From assembly GCA_001695595.3 (NCBI GenBank), contig MBPM02000024.1, positions 496,001 to 560,000 of the forward strand: 64,000 bases of DNA, given 5' to 3'. The first letter of the stretch is position 1, and each line of letters starts with the position of its first letter. This document shows positions 12,341 to 24,100 of the stretch, in pieces. The translations under genes and the position numbers were made by a program. A model generated the notes under the pieces. The model did not search any database, was not told the DNA's origin, and saw only the letters and a program-made list of their open reading frames with translations. This DNA comes from Plasmopara viticola. Taxonomy: Eukaryota > Oomycota > Peronosporomycetes > Peronosporales > Peronosporaceae.

Positions 12341-13157
12341 TGACCTACAGTCTACCATACCTTGTATAAACTGCAACAACCGATGTACTCTATGAGCGTA
12401 ACTTAATGGATAACATGTCACATCGAAACGTTCTCGTCTTCGATGACTTGACTATAATCAAGTACAACCACGCTGCTCACACCAAGCATCGTTCATGAAC
12501 ACTTTTTAACGGACAACGATCCGATGCCGCGCAATGAGTGCTTTTGCTTTCTAGTAGAAGTGAGCTTATCACTAATGAAGGCTTCGTTGAGAGCAAAAAG
12601 GGGGCACCCAAGATCTTTGGCTTTCCATCCAACCCAGAATTTGTGGCATTTTCAAAAGAGCTCTTACCTTGCTTTGAAGTTCAACGTTCGACGATGTAAA
12701 AGAAAAGAAGCTTCTATCGGCGAGATAAACAGTGTAATTCTTGTTCCCGTCGCTCAGAAAACAGTGACAATGTCACGCTATCATGCTCGTAGAGTCTCAG
12801 CAAATGGATTTATTTCTCGACAGTGAAGGGTCGATCGTAATCGAACGACATCTTAGGACCGACCAAGGTTTACCAGGCTGCCCGATGGGCTTGCAAGCAC
12901 GATCTACGCAATAAACCATGGACTGTAGAGGTTAATACCAGTCGATCTGTCATTCTTCCCTAAGGCTTGACAGACCTTATTTCTTACAGCAGGCCACTCC
13001 GTGTCAACTAAGTGCTGCCGTTCTTTCGAGGCGAGCTAGACGAAAGAGTGACTGTGACGTTTCGATCACCCAAATTTTGGTGTGCTTAGCGCATGGGACA
13101 CCCCAGCCGCAAACGGCGGGTAATTCCATAGATAGTGCATCGTCGGATGTTCATATG

Positions 13158-13485
13158 TAATGTAATGTAGTGTATTACGTTATCGCGTTGCCAAGCTATG
13201 CACGTGCTAGGCTCAGTCTGGCTAGTCCACGGCATAGAGTGGTGTCCGCATACGTCGGGTCTCGTTCGGCGGGCAGTGCAGCCAGCACCGAGGTCGTGAG
13301 GGTCTTCCATTATTTTGCTTAGCTCTGACTTGGTAAGAGCCCAGGTGGCGCCCGGTGCTGGAAACCGTCGCGTCGAGGGTGAGACTCGTTAGAGACCTGC
13401 AGATGCCCGAGAGCACCTGCCCGAAGCGCGCGAGCATTTAGCCCCCGCGCTTGGAAGGAGGGCGTCACCCCAACCTTTTCCAAGC
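13158..13485 (-). mobile_element. SINE-like retroposon, copy 1, with 11-bp direct repeats
   Basis: This 328-bp GC-rich element is nearly identical to 16957-17286. It is flanked by a perfect direct repeat ATGTTCATATG at 13147-13157 and 13486-13496, a sequence unrelated to the repeat flanking the other copy. One end carries degenerate short tandem repeats of five bases (on the minus strand, TACAT-type units), as in the 3' tail of many SINEs, so the element is read on the minus strand. I see no terminal inverted repeats and no clear Pol III A or B box. The ORFs inside are not recognisable. Confidence 0.7.
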
Positions 13486-13622
13486 ATGTTCATATGCCGA
13501 CCAGTAATTCGAAGCCCTACCTCCTATTGAATCGCTGATGAGGACCTACTTCATCGTGGGGCTTTTGCTCTGTGAACCATTTTCTTTTAGTCTACCTCTA
13601 TAATAACTCGACATGTTGTGCC

Positions 13623-13814
13623 CTATTTAGACGAGGTCGGTTGAACATGGATCACCTCCGTATACGCTACGTCCGTGCGCTTTCCATCCATAAAGATGAT
13701 GACTTCTACCTCTTCAGAGAGCAAGATGCTGGCTATGCCAGTAAGCACAGTTCGTAACTCCTTGACAAGCACCAAACTTTTCAAATAATGAATAAAATTA
13801 TTACATCTTTGCAT
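13623..13814 (-). pseudogene. Retrotransposon Gag remnant
   Basis: A 63-residue frame includes KELRTVLTGIASIL, then VEVIIFMDGKRTDVAYTEV and HVQPTSSK. This resembles the end of oomycete retrotransposon Gag capsid domains, in which a FMxGL-type motif is followed by RTEVFRV. No nucleocapsid knuckle or protease follows, and the neighbouring frames are closed. It is probably a decayed LTR-retrotransposon fragment. Confidence 0.45.
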
Positions 13815-14902
13815 GTGATTGAGATAATCTTTCTAAACTCCTTTTGTATACTTTTCTACTTCTTCTCCGATGCACTAAGAAAATATCACTCAGACTATTA
13901 CAATATCACCATCACGTTTGACGCACAGTATTCGCTACATTTTGTGGAGCCTTTGCGTCGTTTCAGAAGAAAAGCGTATTGCTCAGCATAGTGGTATGCA
14001 TCAGTTGTACATAACCTACCGGAAGGCTCGTCGTTTCTTTGTTGTTCAAAAGCGAAAAACTATCACAGAGCAGCGGCTCGTATCGACACTTAGCGATAGA
14101 TTGGTCACAATCATCAATTTTCCCCAGCGTCGGTGACTTCGATCATTAGATCCACTAATGAAATCAAGTGAGAATTGTCGTCATCGACTCTACCTTCAGC
14201 TTTTGGTGCTTAAAATCGTCGCTGAAGCTGTATATAATCTGAGATTAATATTCATTTGGGCATTTTGAAATCTTTTGTAATAGTAGTAAACACATATCGC
14301 CATAGTAAGGTTGAGTTGAGCTCTATTTCTAGCATATTTTTACAGCTCTTTGCGTAAGGTGTCGGTGTTTTTTTCTATTAAATTATTCTAGGGAGCCGCT
14401 AACCCCGCCACAATTTTCGTTGTCGCTCCCACACCCCACTTTTTATCGCATCCCTCCATTACCAAAAACAGGGCTAAAATAAGGCGAGATAATACAATTT
14501 CGTCCGCCTAACAAACTCTACGTAAACAGACCCAGGCGCTCGCATCGTTGTTGTTCGTTCCAGAGCAGACAGAAGAAACATCTTCACCAATTGCCCCAAA
14601 ACAGATCGGTCGCTTGGTTGCATCGAGCTCTAAAAGCGTACAGACAGCATGCCATCCTGCAAATGCATCCCTCCACGTAGCTTGCCAAAGTTGCTGTCTT
14701 TGTAGTACTGCAGCGATTCAGTACTCTCTTGTTACTACATTCGTTCCCTTGATCAATACAGAATACTGTCATTTCCGCCAAAAACACTCAAGACTTCATA
14801 TTGCGCAAACTAGACACTTGTTCATAAATGTACATGACATTCGCCTGCTTTGAAAGCCAGCCACTACGTACCAACTCTCGGTCAATACGTATCGACGACG
14901 AG

Positions 14903-15181
14903 CTATGTATTGGTCTTTGCAAGTTGTTGTTCGGATATCTCAACATGAACTCTGTATCTCTTGTAGCCATGATCAATAAAGTGACTTGTTAATAGATATT
15001 CCTCGCTCAGCCAAAGCTCTCCACGAAAACTTCTTACTGCCCGACTGTCAATGCATTCGTTCTGCGTCCTCTGCAGTGGCACAAATTCGTCCTTCTTCTC
15101 GTCGTACTCGCCGATCACAAACTTGATTTCAGCTCCTCCTTCGTCTTCAGCTGCTTTTCTGCTTGTCGCCTTTTTGTGCAT
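14903..15181 (-). CDS. Unrecognised 92-aa ORF, possibly the first exon of a small gene
   Basis: The reading frame starts MHKKATSRKAAEDEGG and continues with charged, soluble-looking sequence (FVIGEYDEKKDEFVPLQ, RSFRGELWLSEEYLL) that looks more like coding DNA than the surrounding shadows. The reversed CCAAT-box sequence GATTGGCTGTTAA lies directly upstream of the ATG, and GATTGGCTGTTAA also occurs near the divergent promoter at 38.74 kb. No signal peptide, membrane segment or known domain is visible, and a downstream exon was not identified. It could also be a retrotransposon fragment. Confidence 0.25.
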   Translation of the reverse strand: MHKKATSRKAAEDEGGAEIKFVIGEYDEKKDEFVPLQRTQNECIDSRAVRSFRGELWLSEEYLLTSHFIDHGYKRYRVHVEISEQQLAKTNT

Positions 15182-15534
15182 TTAACAGCCAATCAAATTT
15201 CGAGAAACAGTGGGGATTAGCGGCACCCTTATTGTAACGTGAGCGTGCTAATAAATTCATCTTGAGTTTAAATGCTAAAATTTACGATGTCGCAAGCTAA
15301 GACTGCATCCCCATCGCGCAACCGTATTTTATCCTCATTTAATAATTCAGCAAAGCACGTGCAGATGCAGTAATTTATATAATACTTATCATCTACGATC
15401 GTATTTGATATTTAAAAGAAGCTGTGCTATCGATAGCACCAATTCCATTCAGCCTAACATCTGGTTTTTGAGGCTAAGGAGCCAGAGCCGACGCGTACGC
15501 TTTGCATGCCTTCATCGTTCATACATTGTGTGTG

Positions 15535-15580
15535 TCATTCGACAAGCAGCTCACGTTGACAGCATTCAAACGTCCGAAGC
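15535..15580 (+). promoter_or_regulatory. Conserved proximal 5' flank of the GH131 pseudogene
   Basis: CAAGCAGCTCACGTTGACAG and the following CATTCAAACGTCC align with the bases just upstream of the intact copy at 20164-21069. The promoter is therefore preserved although the coding sequence is broken. Confidence 0.4.
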
Positions 15581-16485
15581 ATGGTCTTTAAACTCGCGAC
15601 TTTCAGCGTGGCAGCCCTCATGTCGGCCTACCTTGCAGCCCCTACATCTGCTGCTGACCAACCTCTCCCTTAAGACGGTCGCGGCGTTGGTCTTACTGTT
15701 GACACGATCACCGACAAGTACCTGACGCACATCTTGACGATGCGCAACGGTGGCACGGATGGAAAGGTCTCGGACTATGTGACTATCACACAGCATGCTC
15801 GACCGTCTTACAATGCAGACACGGCCATCATTGCAATCGGTGTTGATGGCAAAGCTATCTTCCAAAACCAGACCAACTTCCGTCGCTCGGAATTGGTCCA
15901 AAACATTGCCAGTAACGCGGAAGGCGTGACCTTTTTCCGTACAAGTGTCATGAAAATGGAGCCTTTTTTCAACCCATACGCGTGGCAAATGATCTTTACC
16001 GAGTCGCACATTTTTGAGATTCGGGTCGATGCCAGTCGCGACCCCCCTATGATCATCTACCTTAACAACGGTACCTATGATGCAAAGTGGGAGACTGAGT
16101 TTGTCCGCGGCACATGGTACAACTTTGGCATTGGCATCACGGCTGCCAAAGCGGGAACTGGCTCCGTTCTTGAGTTCTACATGAGTGAAGGCGACAACGA
16201 GCTCGTCCTTGAAAGGACCGACGAAGTGGTGACCGAGTTCCCAACGACTCACGAATTCCACGTCGGTGCTTTGACTCTATCAGACGATGGCAGTGAGCCC
16301 GTGATGAATGAAAAGCCTGACATTCTGTCCTACAACGGTATTTCGGTGACGGCCGAAGTTTTTACGGCGGTTTAGCTGGCGGATCGGGTACTGAGCAAGG
16401 TCAAGCCAAAAGATCTCCCTTGACGACTACCCCTGCATCCAATAAAAACATCGTGGACAGCTCAAAAGCCTGCGCTAGCAAGTAA
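15581..16485 (+). pseudogene. GH131-like secreted glycosidase, inactivated copy
   Basis: The ATG at 15581 and the signal peptide are intact. Codon 31, the Trp of PWDGRG in the other copies, is TAA (15671-15673), which needs two changes from TGG. The GH131 domain then stays in frame for about 230 codons, with SDYVTIT, NFRRSELVQ, SHIFEIRVDA and TWYNFGIGI. A one-base deletion near 16365 brings in TAG at 16373-16375, and the old tail can be followed in another frame to TAA at 16483-16485. The total of 905 bases is one short of the 906 of the intact paralogue at 20164-21069. The 3' flank matches that gene's 3' flank in inverted orientation. The long open stretch suggests the loss is recent or that internal initiation keeps the frame, but such a product would lack a signal peptide. 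Confidence 0.85.
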
Positions 16486-16956
16486 GTGTTCCGAATTGAC
16501 ACTCTTTGTTCGCCAAATCGAAATCAATAAATGTGATTTGTTCGATTTATGATAAAACCTTTTTGTTTAAGTACTTTTTAGATGATTTAATAGTGTGGAA
16601 AGTTAAGTACTAATAGTTTTGGCCGATTGGTCTTAGGCTCTACAATTGGTAGCGAATACCGTGCGTCACACTTAGAGGTGGCAGTACCATAGTCTAGGTG
16701 ACGATTTGCATAAGTTATGCATTTCGTTGAGATAGTAAGATGTACCCCCCATAAGAGTTTCATGGAGATTATTCTAATTACTTTTAGAATTTAGCAGTTT
16801 TATCAATTGTTTGAAAAAACTATTAAAAATTTGCTAGCCTACAGCCCGATCTCTGAAGAGGCAAAATTTATCGTCTCTATGGAGGGAGTGCACGCGGTCG
16901 CAGCTCAGACGGAGGTGATCCAGATTAGACCGATCTAATCTGAAGAGATGGTGATA

Positions 16957-17286
16957 TTGTATTGTATTGTATTACGCTATCGCGTTGCCAAGTTATGCAC
17001 GTGCTAGGCTCAGTCTGGCTAGTGCACGACATAGAGTGGTGTCCGCATACGTCGGGTCTCGTTCGGCGGGCAGTGCAGCCAGCACCGAGGTCGTGAGGGT
17101 CTTCCATTATTTTGTTTAACTCTGACTTGGTAAGAGCCCAGGTGGCGCCCTGGTGCTGGAGACCGTCGCGTCGAGGGTGAGACTCGGTAGAGACCTGCAG
17201 ATGCTCGGGAGCACCTGCCCGAAGCGCGCGAGCATTTAGCCCCCGCGCTTGGAAAGAGGGCGTCACCCCAACCTTTTCCGAAGCAA
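16957..17286 (-). mobile_element. SINE-like retroposon, copy 2, with 9-bp direct repeats
   Basis: A 330-bp element almost identical to 13158-13485, flanked by the perfect direct repeat ATGGTGATA at 16948-16956 and 17287-17295. The low-coordinate end is a cleaner run of five-base units (TTGTA-type on the plus strand), like a SINE 3' tail read on the minus strand. The minus strand is open for about 126 codons but shows no known domain. Unrelated target duplications at the two copies show independent insertions, not one duplicated block. Confidence 0.72.
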
Positions 17287-17389
17287 ATGGTGATAGTGGC
17301 ACCAAATGTCTAGTTTACATACTGTTTCGAAGTAGGAGCGCTAACTGCGCGACACAGGTTTGTTATCCACTGAGAAATTAATAAACGCT

Positions 17390-17970
17390 TGAAGTGACAC
17401 GTAGACTACTGAGCGACGCTTGTCGCGAACAGCTTTCGCTGCACTTATGGCCTATTTATCAATGGAACGGCTTTAAATATGCACGTAATGTAGCATGTAA
17501 CGTACTGAGCATCACTCGTCGTCAACAGAGTTTGCTATATAGTTGGCGACAACACTGGGGCGAAGCTCTTTGTGGGATATTTATGTAGACAGATGTGCGT
17601 AAATGCACAATCGTATCGACAATGATACTATACGAAGGACCTCGTTAAGGAGAAGACGGTGACGCGTGGGGCTAATGGAGCTTTACCGGGAAATTTATCT
17701 TTAGAGTGAAGAATCAACCATAAGCATTTCAATAAATGGCTCTATATACGCCCATTTGACAGGATACTGGTACGGTGGAAGGCTACAATAGTCTGTATAC
17801 TATTTTGTCAGCGGATATTCTGCTTTGTCTGGATAAGAATCTCATGTCAAAGCTTTAGGCGGCTTGCAAACCTGGGAGTATAGCCGAAGTAGTGGTCATT
17901 CAACCTAAAAACGGATCAATTTTTCATTACTATTCGGTCAAGTAGTCTAAAAGACACGAAAAAGGCAGGC
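17390..17970. repeat. Second arm of the inverted repeat (partner 11670-12340)
   Basis: This is the inverted partner of 11670-12340; the strongest match is around 17465-17525. Beyond it, 17970-20030 contains only short unsupported ORFs; I see no gene or known element there. Confidence 0.55.
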
Positions 17971-20163
17971 GTGGGTTTCGCTTTTAGTAGGATACAACGG
18001 TTCTGTATTGTTCCTTTATAATGATATACCAAACCGCGATCTCACGAGATTCGCTCTTAATGTAACTATCTGTAGAGGTGTACGTCGTGGTATTGACTTG
18101 GCGTCAAGAACGTAATACTGCGTAATTCGGTAGTAGTCTTTTCGAAAGGTATAGTGCGACGTTGTTGGTGCTTTCTTTGCGTAAAGCACGAAGAGGGAAT
18201 GGCTCATGGAAGTAAGCCAACATTTGCTGTCAGAAAGCCTATTGACAGGTAGCGCATCATGCTCGCGTACAACTAGCTACTATTTCAGCACAGACTCCAG
18301 ATTTTAAACAGGATCTGCTACAAAAGACTTGGCAATCTGTACAATGTAAAGCGCACTTAACATAGTCGACTAGTGTTGTCATCTCCTCATGCAATTAGTG
18401 ACATTCGATTGGCTGCGATCAATACTTTGAGCAGTATGACCTGGACAGAGTTTGGTCATGCTTTAAGGCTCTTATCTGTTTGATAATGCTGATGACCAAG
18501 TCCCACAAAGCTTATGCACATACGTACTTATCAGGCACATCACGGAAGGATAGAAGTGAAAAGTCAAGTTACCCACTTGCAAGCAATGCTCGAGTGGGTA
18601 GCTCGACGCTACTGCATATAAGTAAATCTTTGGCGCAGAAATAAAGAACTTTTTTCAGGACGTTTATTGGAAAGCATAGCACTTAAGCAAATCCCGCTGA
18701 GGTGGAAGCCATTTAGACTGACCGATTCATTAAACGAGAAGGACTTGCGGAGCTGGCCGGCCTATCGCAGACCGTGGAAGGCCCGATAGAAAATATTTAT
18801 ATTGTGCTCGTAAATACCAAACTTACCCTTCCTAGCGGTAGGCACAAAGTTCATTATCCATTACAAAATCCCAATTCGTTTTCATCAAATCTGAATGCCT
18901 TTTCATTGTGAGTGAATGCGATTGCATTCCGATAGCGTTTAGTCGTTGAGAAAATAATCTTAAATTAAAAAAAGGATTTCCAAGCTTCACCCCCATTTAT
19001 CTAAAAAGCATTCGAACTTCGAAAAGTTAGTATAATAATAGGGTTCTTTTACCCGTTTATATGAAAGGGTGCAAAACCCGTAGAAACGTTAAGTGCATTG
19101 CTGAGTGCATAACTCACCATAGATAATTGATCAGCCGTTAAGTGTGGCGCATCAGCAAAATCTGTGTTGCAATTCTTAAAAAAACAGTTGCACGGTATCT
19201 GTCTGTGGATGGTATGTTGAATCTTCCCAGTCTTTACGAAAGTGCAGCAGTAATTCGTTAGTCTCTACACAACACCACAATGTTCTGAATAAATCCTTAT
19301 CATTCCCCAGTTTACCGGCTAAAGTAGACCATTTTGCTCAAGCGTAACTATTATTAGCTTCCGGCAAAAGGTCAACTTCCAGCATTACGTCAATAATTGT
19401 AGGCCTTGTATAGAAGCTGACGTGTAAGCTTTAGGCTTGGCCCCTTACAAGTCCTCACATAGTCGGTAGCCCATGGGTTTGCCAATATGTTGTGAAGACC
19501 GAAAAAACGGTTTCTCTCGGCTTCAATGTCTATTAATTGAATGCCTCGAAGGACATGTACTTCTGGTCTTCGTCGTACAAAACAACGACTCCGTCTGGAT
19601 CTGCTGTAACCCTATAGTGGAGCAGGCCGTGTGCTCACTCATAGCACTGCCGATGCGTTCGCTGTCGAGCACTTGTAGTCAGCCATTCCTCATGCAGTGC
19701 AGGATTGGCCACCAGTGAAAGCTGGTATAAAGGAGTTGCGCAGGAAATTTTAATGGTCGGTTGTCTACTTTCCGAGATCGACGTGAGCAGAAGACTGCAT
19801 TAATAGACTTATTAATTCAACACAATATTAGTCCAATCTGCTCTATAAACTCAAGAAACTCTGTAATAAAGACTAGGACCAGTTCCATCTCGGACCTTAA
19901 AATTCCTTCAGCATGCACACAAAAACTTGCTTCTATTCAACAAAGCAAGCGTTTGATGATGCAAATAGTACGTAACTGAACCAATAAAGGGTTTAATTGC
20001 TTGACATAAGTACTATACTAACGCTAAAGAATTTTTAGTGCTTAACTTTTCACACCAAATCAGCCAAAAAGAACATCAACGAAATAGTAATCTCGTAAAT
20101 CGAACAAAATACATTTATTCATTTCAAAGGTTCCGGCGAATGTAGCGTGCCAATTCGGAGCAC

Positions 20164-21069
20164 TCACTTGCTAGCGCAATCGTTTGAGCTGTTCGAGACA
20201 ATACTTCCGGACGCCGGGGTAGTCGTCAAGGGAGAACCTTCGGCTTGAACTTGCTCAGTACTCGATCCGCCAGCTGATCCCACCGTAGAAACTTCGGCCG
20301 TCACCGAAATACCGTTGTAGGATAGGACGTCAGGCTTTTCATTCATCACGGGCTCACTACCATCGTCTGATAGAGTCAAAGCACCGACGTGGAATTCGTG
20401 AGTCGTTGGAAACTCGGTCACCACTTTGTCGGTCCTTTCAAGGACGAGGTCCTTGTCGCCTTCACTCATGTAGAACTCAAGAACGGAGTCATTGCCTGAT
20501 TTGGCAGCCGTGATGCCAATGCCAAAGTTGTACCACGTGCCGGGCACGAACTCGGTCTCCCACTTTGAATCATAGGTACCGTTGTTGAGGTAGATGATCT
20601 TGGGGGTGTCGAGAGTGGCATCGACACGAATCTCAAAAATGTGCGACTCGGTAAAGATCATTTGCCACGCGTACGGGTTTAAGAAAGCCTCCTCTTTCAT
20701 GACACTTGAACGAAAAAAGGTCACGCCTTCCGCATTATTGGCAACGTTTTGGACCAATTCAGAGCGACGGAAGCTGGTCTGGTTTTGGAAGATAGCTTTG
20801 CCATCAACGCCAATCGCAATGATGGCCGTGTCTTCGTTGTAGGACGATCGAGCGTCCTGTGTGATAGTCACATAGTCCGAGACCTTTCCATCCGTGCCAC
20901 CGTTGCGCATCGTCAGGATGTGCGTCAGGTACTTGTCGGTGATTGTGTCAACAGTTAAACCAACGCCACGACCGTCCCAAGGAAGAGGTTGGTCAGCAGC
21001 AGATGCAGGAGCTGCAAGGTAGGCCGACATGAGGGCTGCTGCGTTAAAAGTCGCGAGGTTAAAGACCAT
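20164..21069 (-). CDS. Secreted glycoside hydrolase family 131-like protein, copy 2
   Basis: A 301-aa single-exon protein with a signal peptide (LMSAYLAAPASAAD) and the full set of GH131 motifs: PWDGRG, SDYVTIT, SFRRSELVQ, GVTFFRSSVMKEE, SHIFEIRVDA, EFVPGTWYNFGIGI, FHVGALTL and LSYNGISVTAE. The Ser/Thr-rich C-terminal tail ends in a cysteine-containing segment (SNDCASK). It is the closest intact relative of the pseudogene at 15581-16485. The two lie convergently and share inverted 3' flanks. Family members cleave beta-glucans; the substrate here is not known. The start is fixed by the signal peptide and by alignment with the other copies. Confidence 0.86.
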   Translation of the reverse strand: MVFNLATFNAAALMSAYLAAPASAADQPLPWDGRGVGLTVDTITDKYLTHILTMRNGGTDGKVSDYVTITQDARSSYNEDTAIIAIGVDGKAIFQNQTSFRRSELVQNVANNAEGVTFFRSSVMKEEAFLNPYAWQMIFTESHIFEIRVDATLDTPKIIYLNNGTYDSKWETEFVPGTWYNFGIGITAAKSGNDSVLEFYMSEGDKDLVLERTDKVVTEFPTTHEFHVGALTLSDDGSEPVMNEKPDVLSYNGISVTAEVSTVGSAGGSSTEQVQAEGSPLTTTPASGSIVSNSSNDCASK

Positions 21070-21125
21070 AATTTGGACGTTTGAATGTGGTCAATGTGAG
21101 CTGCTTCAAGCAGATTGGCGAATGA
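21070..21125 (-). promoter_or_regulatory. Conserved proximal 5' flank of the GH131 gene (copy 2)
   Basis: On the minus strand this reads CCAATCTGCTTGAAGCAGCT, then CACATTGACCACATTCAAAC just before the start. The same block precedes the copies at 2062 and 15581. It resembles an oomycete initiator/FPR core promoter, though not exactly. Confidence 0.42.
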
Positions 21126-24100
21126 CCAAAAGAATTGTTTGGGGACAATGAAGAAATATGAAGCGTGCTTGGCGACTCTGGCTCCTCAAAATCCTTCTTT
21201 GAGTGCTCGCCTTCAAACCAGATGCTAAGCTCAATTTGATTGGTGCTATCGGAAGCACGGCTTTTCTTAAATTTCAAATACGAGTGGTATATAAATTAAA
21301 GCGTCGAACTCTGTCGGCACGTAAATTGAAAAAAGTTCAATAAAGTGTAATATCTGGTTCGTGGAAGATTGCGCGACGGATGTGTTGGATAGACTATGGG
21401 AAACAGACCAGGCGCATAGCCTCATCTCGCGATGTCTAACGCTCGATCCCCCCAGAAAGTATTTTATTGTTTACTATTTTTTAAATTAGTGCTCGCAGAG
21501 CGAAGTATAAACCTCGAAATCATTCTATTGGCACGCTCTTTCTCTCAAGGAAGTGGAATTAAGTCGTACAACCTGGAATAATGAGCTTTGTAAATAATTT
21601 GAATAGAGCCACAACGTTGTAGCATCGTAAATTCCAGTGGCTTCGGAATGTTCTAAGGTATATCTTGCGCAGAATGTGCACTTGGCATGTAAATAATTAT
21701 TGCACCTCCTCAAGTGGTATTAGCTAATTACTATCGTACAAAACAGTGAATTTGCACTCTGTAAAGACGTTCCGTTTGATGATGACTTTGTATAGCAAAT
21801 ACATGCAATGCGAGAGGAGCGAAGGAGGGGTCGACTCTGACGTGCCAAATGCGAGAACTTTAAATTTCACAAGCAATCGCTTATTACATTCTCGCGGGAG
21901 AGTTGCATAATATTCCGCATAGATTTTGACGTATTCATCCCGATGTTGTTTCACGTGCCATCAAATTGGCGCCCTTGTGGCACACTTGACTCTGAAAATG
22001 ATAGGTCTGCTCCATTGACAAACTTGAGTCCAACCAATGCGCAAAACTGCTTGAACGATGTTCTGGTAGAAGATTTAGTATAGAAATCCCACAACTTTTT
22101 ACAAAGCCCTTTTTGACATTCTCAATTAAATTTAATCACAGCAGGACAGAAAAAAATCAAATATTTAAATATTTTGCTGGGAATAATAATGTGAGCCAAA
22201 TTATGACTTGAGTATACTGACCCGATTAGGATCCGACATTAAAAGACCAACACACAGAGAGATGCGTACCGTTATAACTGTCGGTGCTGTCGATTATGCA
22301 GTGCGGCTTTGTTCGAATAGACCTCTTTCTGGCCTGGCCCATTCAAACAAATTTAGACATCACCTCAAAACCAAAGCGCTACTTCACCGTTCAAAAAATC
22401 AATAAAGTCGGCCCAAGTGACAGTGTTTCAATCTAGCTTAATAATTTCTTAGCATCTTGCGCGTATGTCCAACGAGATGATTGTCGAAGCCAAGTGCAAC
22501 CAAAATCTGACTCACAACAGCGGAGCTGTCAGCGCTAAATATGAAAAATGATTTCGATGAGGACTCTATGATGAGTATGTGTGAGAAGAGTAGTCGGCCA
22601 TCGTACGCAAATTTCAACTTGGTGGCAAAAGTCGCGTGAGCTCAAGTTTTGAAAATACGATACCACAAAGGAACGGAAGGCGATCTGACTGGATTGATAC
22701 TGAATGCGATGCTGATTGCAAAGTCCTTTACCTGTTACAATGCAAAACACAACGATGTTTGTCGCGACAATTCATCGATAAATCATATACCACACGATTT
22801 TGCAACAACAACTGAAACACGTATGAGACAAAATGGCGGTTAGCCAAGATATCCAAATGAATATTATGATCCATTAGGAAAATGTTGCGCTTTATAAAAC
22901 TATGCTAAACAAATGCAGTAACTGCTATTTCTACGACTAACGTCTGCGCTATATTATACCGATCAAGGTCAAAACCGAAGCCACACCATCAGATGGACTT
23001 AGATTTAATTTCGGGCACGGAGTGCCTCAATCTCTATTCTGAGAGAGCGAGTCAAGCAGCTTGCGCGTGGATTGACGCGACTATGCTCTTGTGGATTGAG
23101 ATTCGGTCGAGAAGAAGTGAATAAGTTAAGGCTGATTCATCGATTGCATGTCTTAGCGGGAACAGTCAAGATCGTCGGTGGTAGGGTCGCCACCTCTTGA
23201 CTTTCGTCCGCCAAATATTGGTCGGGAATGATCAAAAAGCAAAGAACACTCAGTGCGTCACATGATACTGGGGTCTTGTCAAGATCGATACTGTGTGTTA
23301 ATGTCATGTAAAGTGATTCCCGCGCGACATTGCGTGAGGTGGAGAAAGTTTCGTAATTTTGAGAATCTGTACGCGTTTGAGACATCACTTCGGCAAATAC
23401 GCTCGTACGCCATCAAAGCTTTTGATCATGGTGATTAGCGTCTTTAACAGGGCTATGCTTCCCGTCGTTAGAGCAAGATGTGCTAGGGCTGCGAGTAGAG
23501 TTTGTATCAAGGTCTTAGTGAGCCCTGTAATAGCAGTGCTTTAGGGGGTGTAATGTTATGGACCGTATGTTGCAGAATGGCAGTTTACTGGCAATCGACG
23601 ACTTGTCCACAGCCGAGCAAAATAGTATCGAAGGTCGTACATCGACTGCGGCAATATGTGAAGATAGAGTAAAGCACTCTGCACGCATTTCTTTGTCCTC
23701 AGACTCTTAATGAGGCATAAGTCTCGCTGACACGGCTCGCTGTGCCAACAACGAGCATTCATCATTCTCAGATATTTGACCAGACGTGAGATTCGCCAGC
23801 CCAGTTCGCAATATTGGCACCAAGTATTTGCTCATTTGAGCAGCCAAACGCCCACGGTAGTCCTTATAGAAAACGCATTTTTTGGAACAAAGCGTTTGGA
23901 TTCAAGAGCTGCGCGTGCCTCAAGCTGAGCTAATGTTTAACTTGTAGACCTAAGACTGAAGGAGTCACGATATTTGACGTAGCTTTTTAGGCGATCTCAT
24001 CAATCTCATCGGCACGAATCCATAGCTTGCCTACAAGCCAAGATTCAAGCAAGTCCAATTCCGCTGAAATTGCACCTCATGCTCTTACGACTCATTGTGT

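Noticed and set aside
13158..17286. Interpreting the two 330-bp elements as solo LTRs
   Set aside because: They end in a simple-repeat tail and have 9- and 11-bp direct repeats, longer and more variable than the 4-6 bp usual for LTR elements, and lack a clean TG...CA boundary in both copies.
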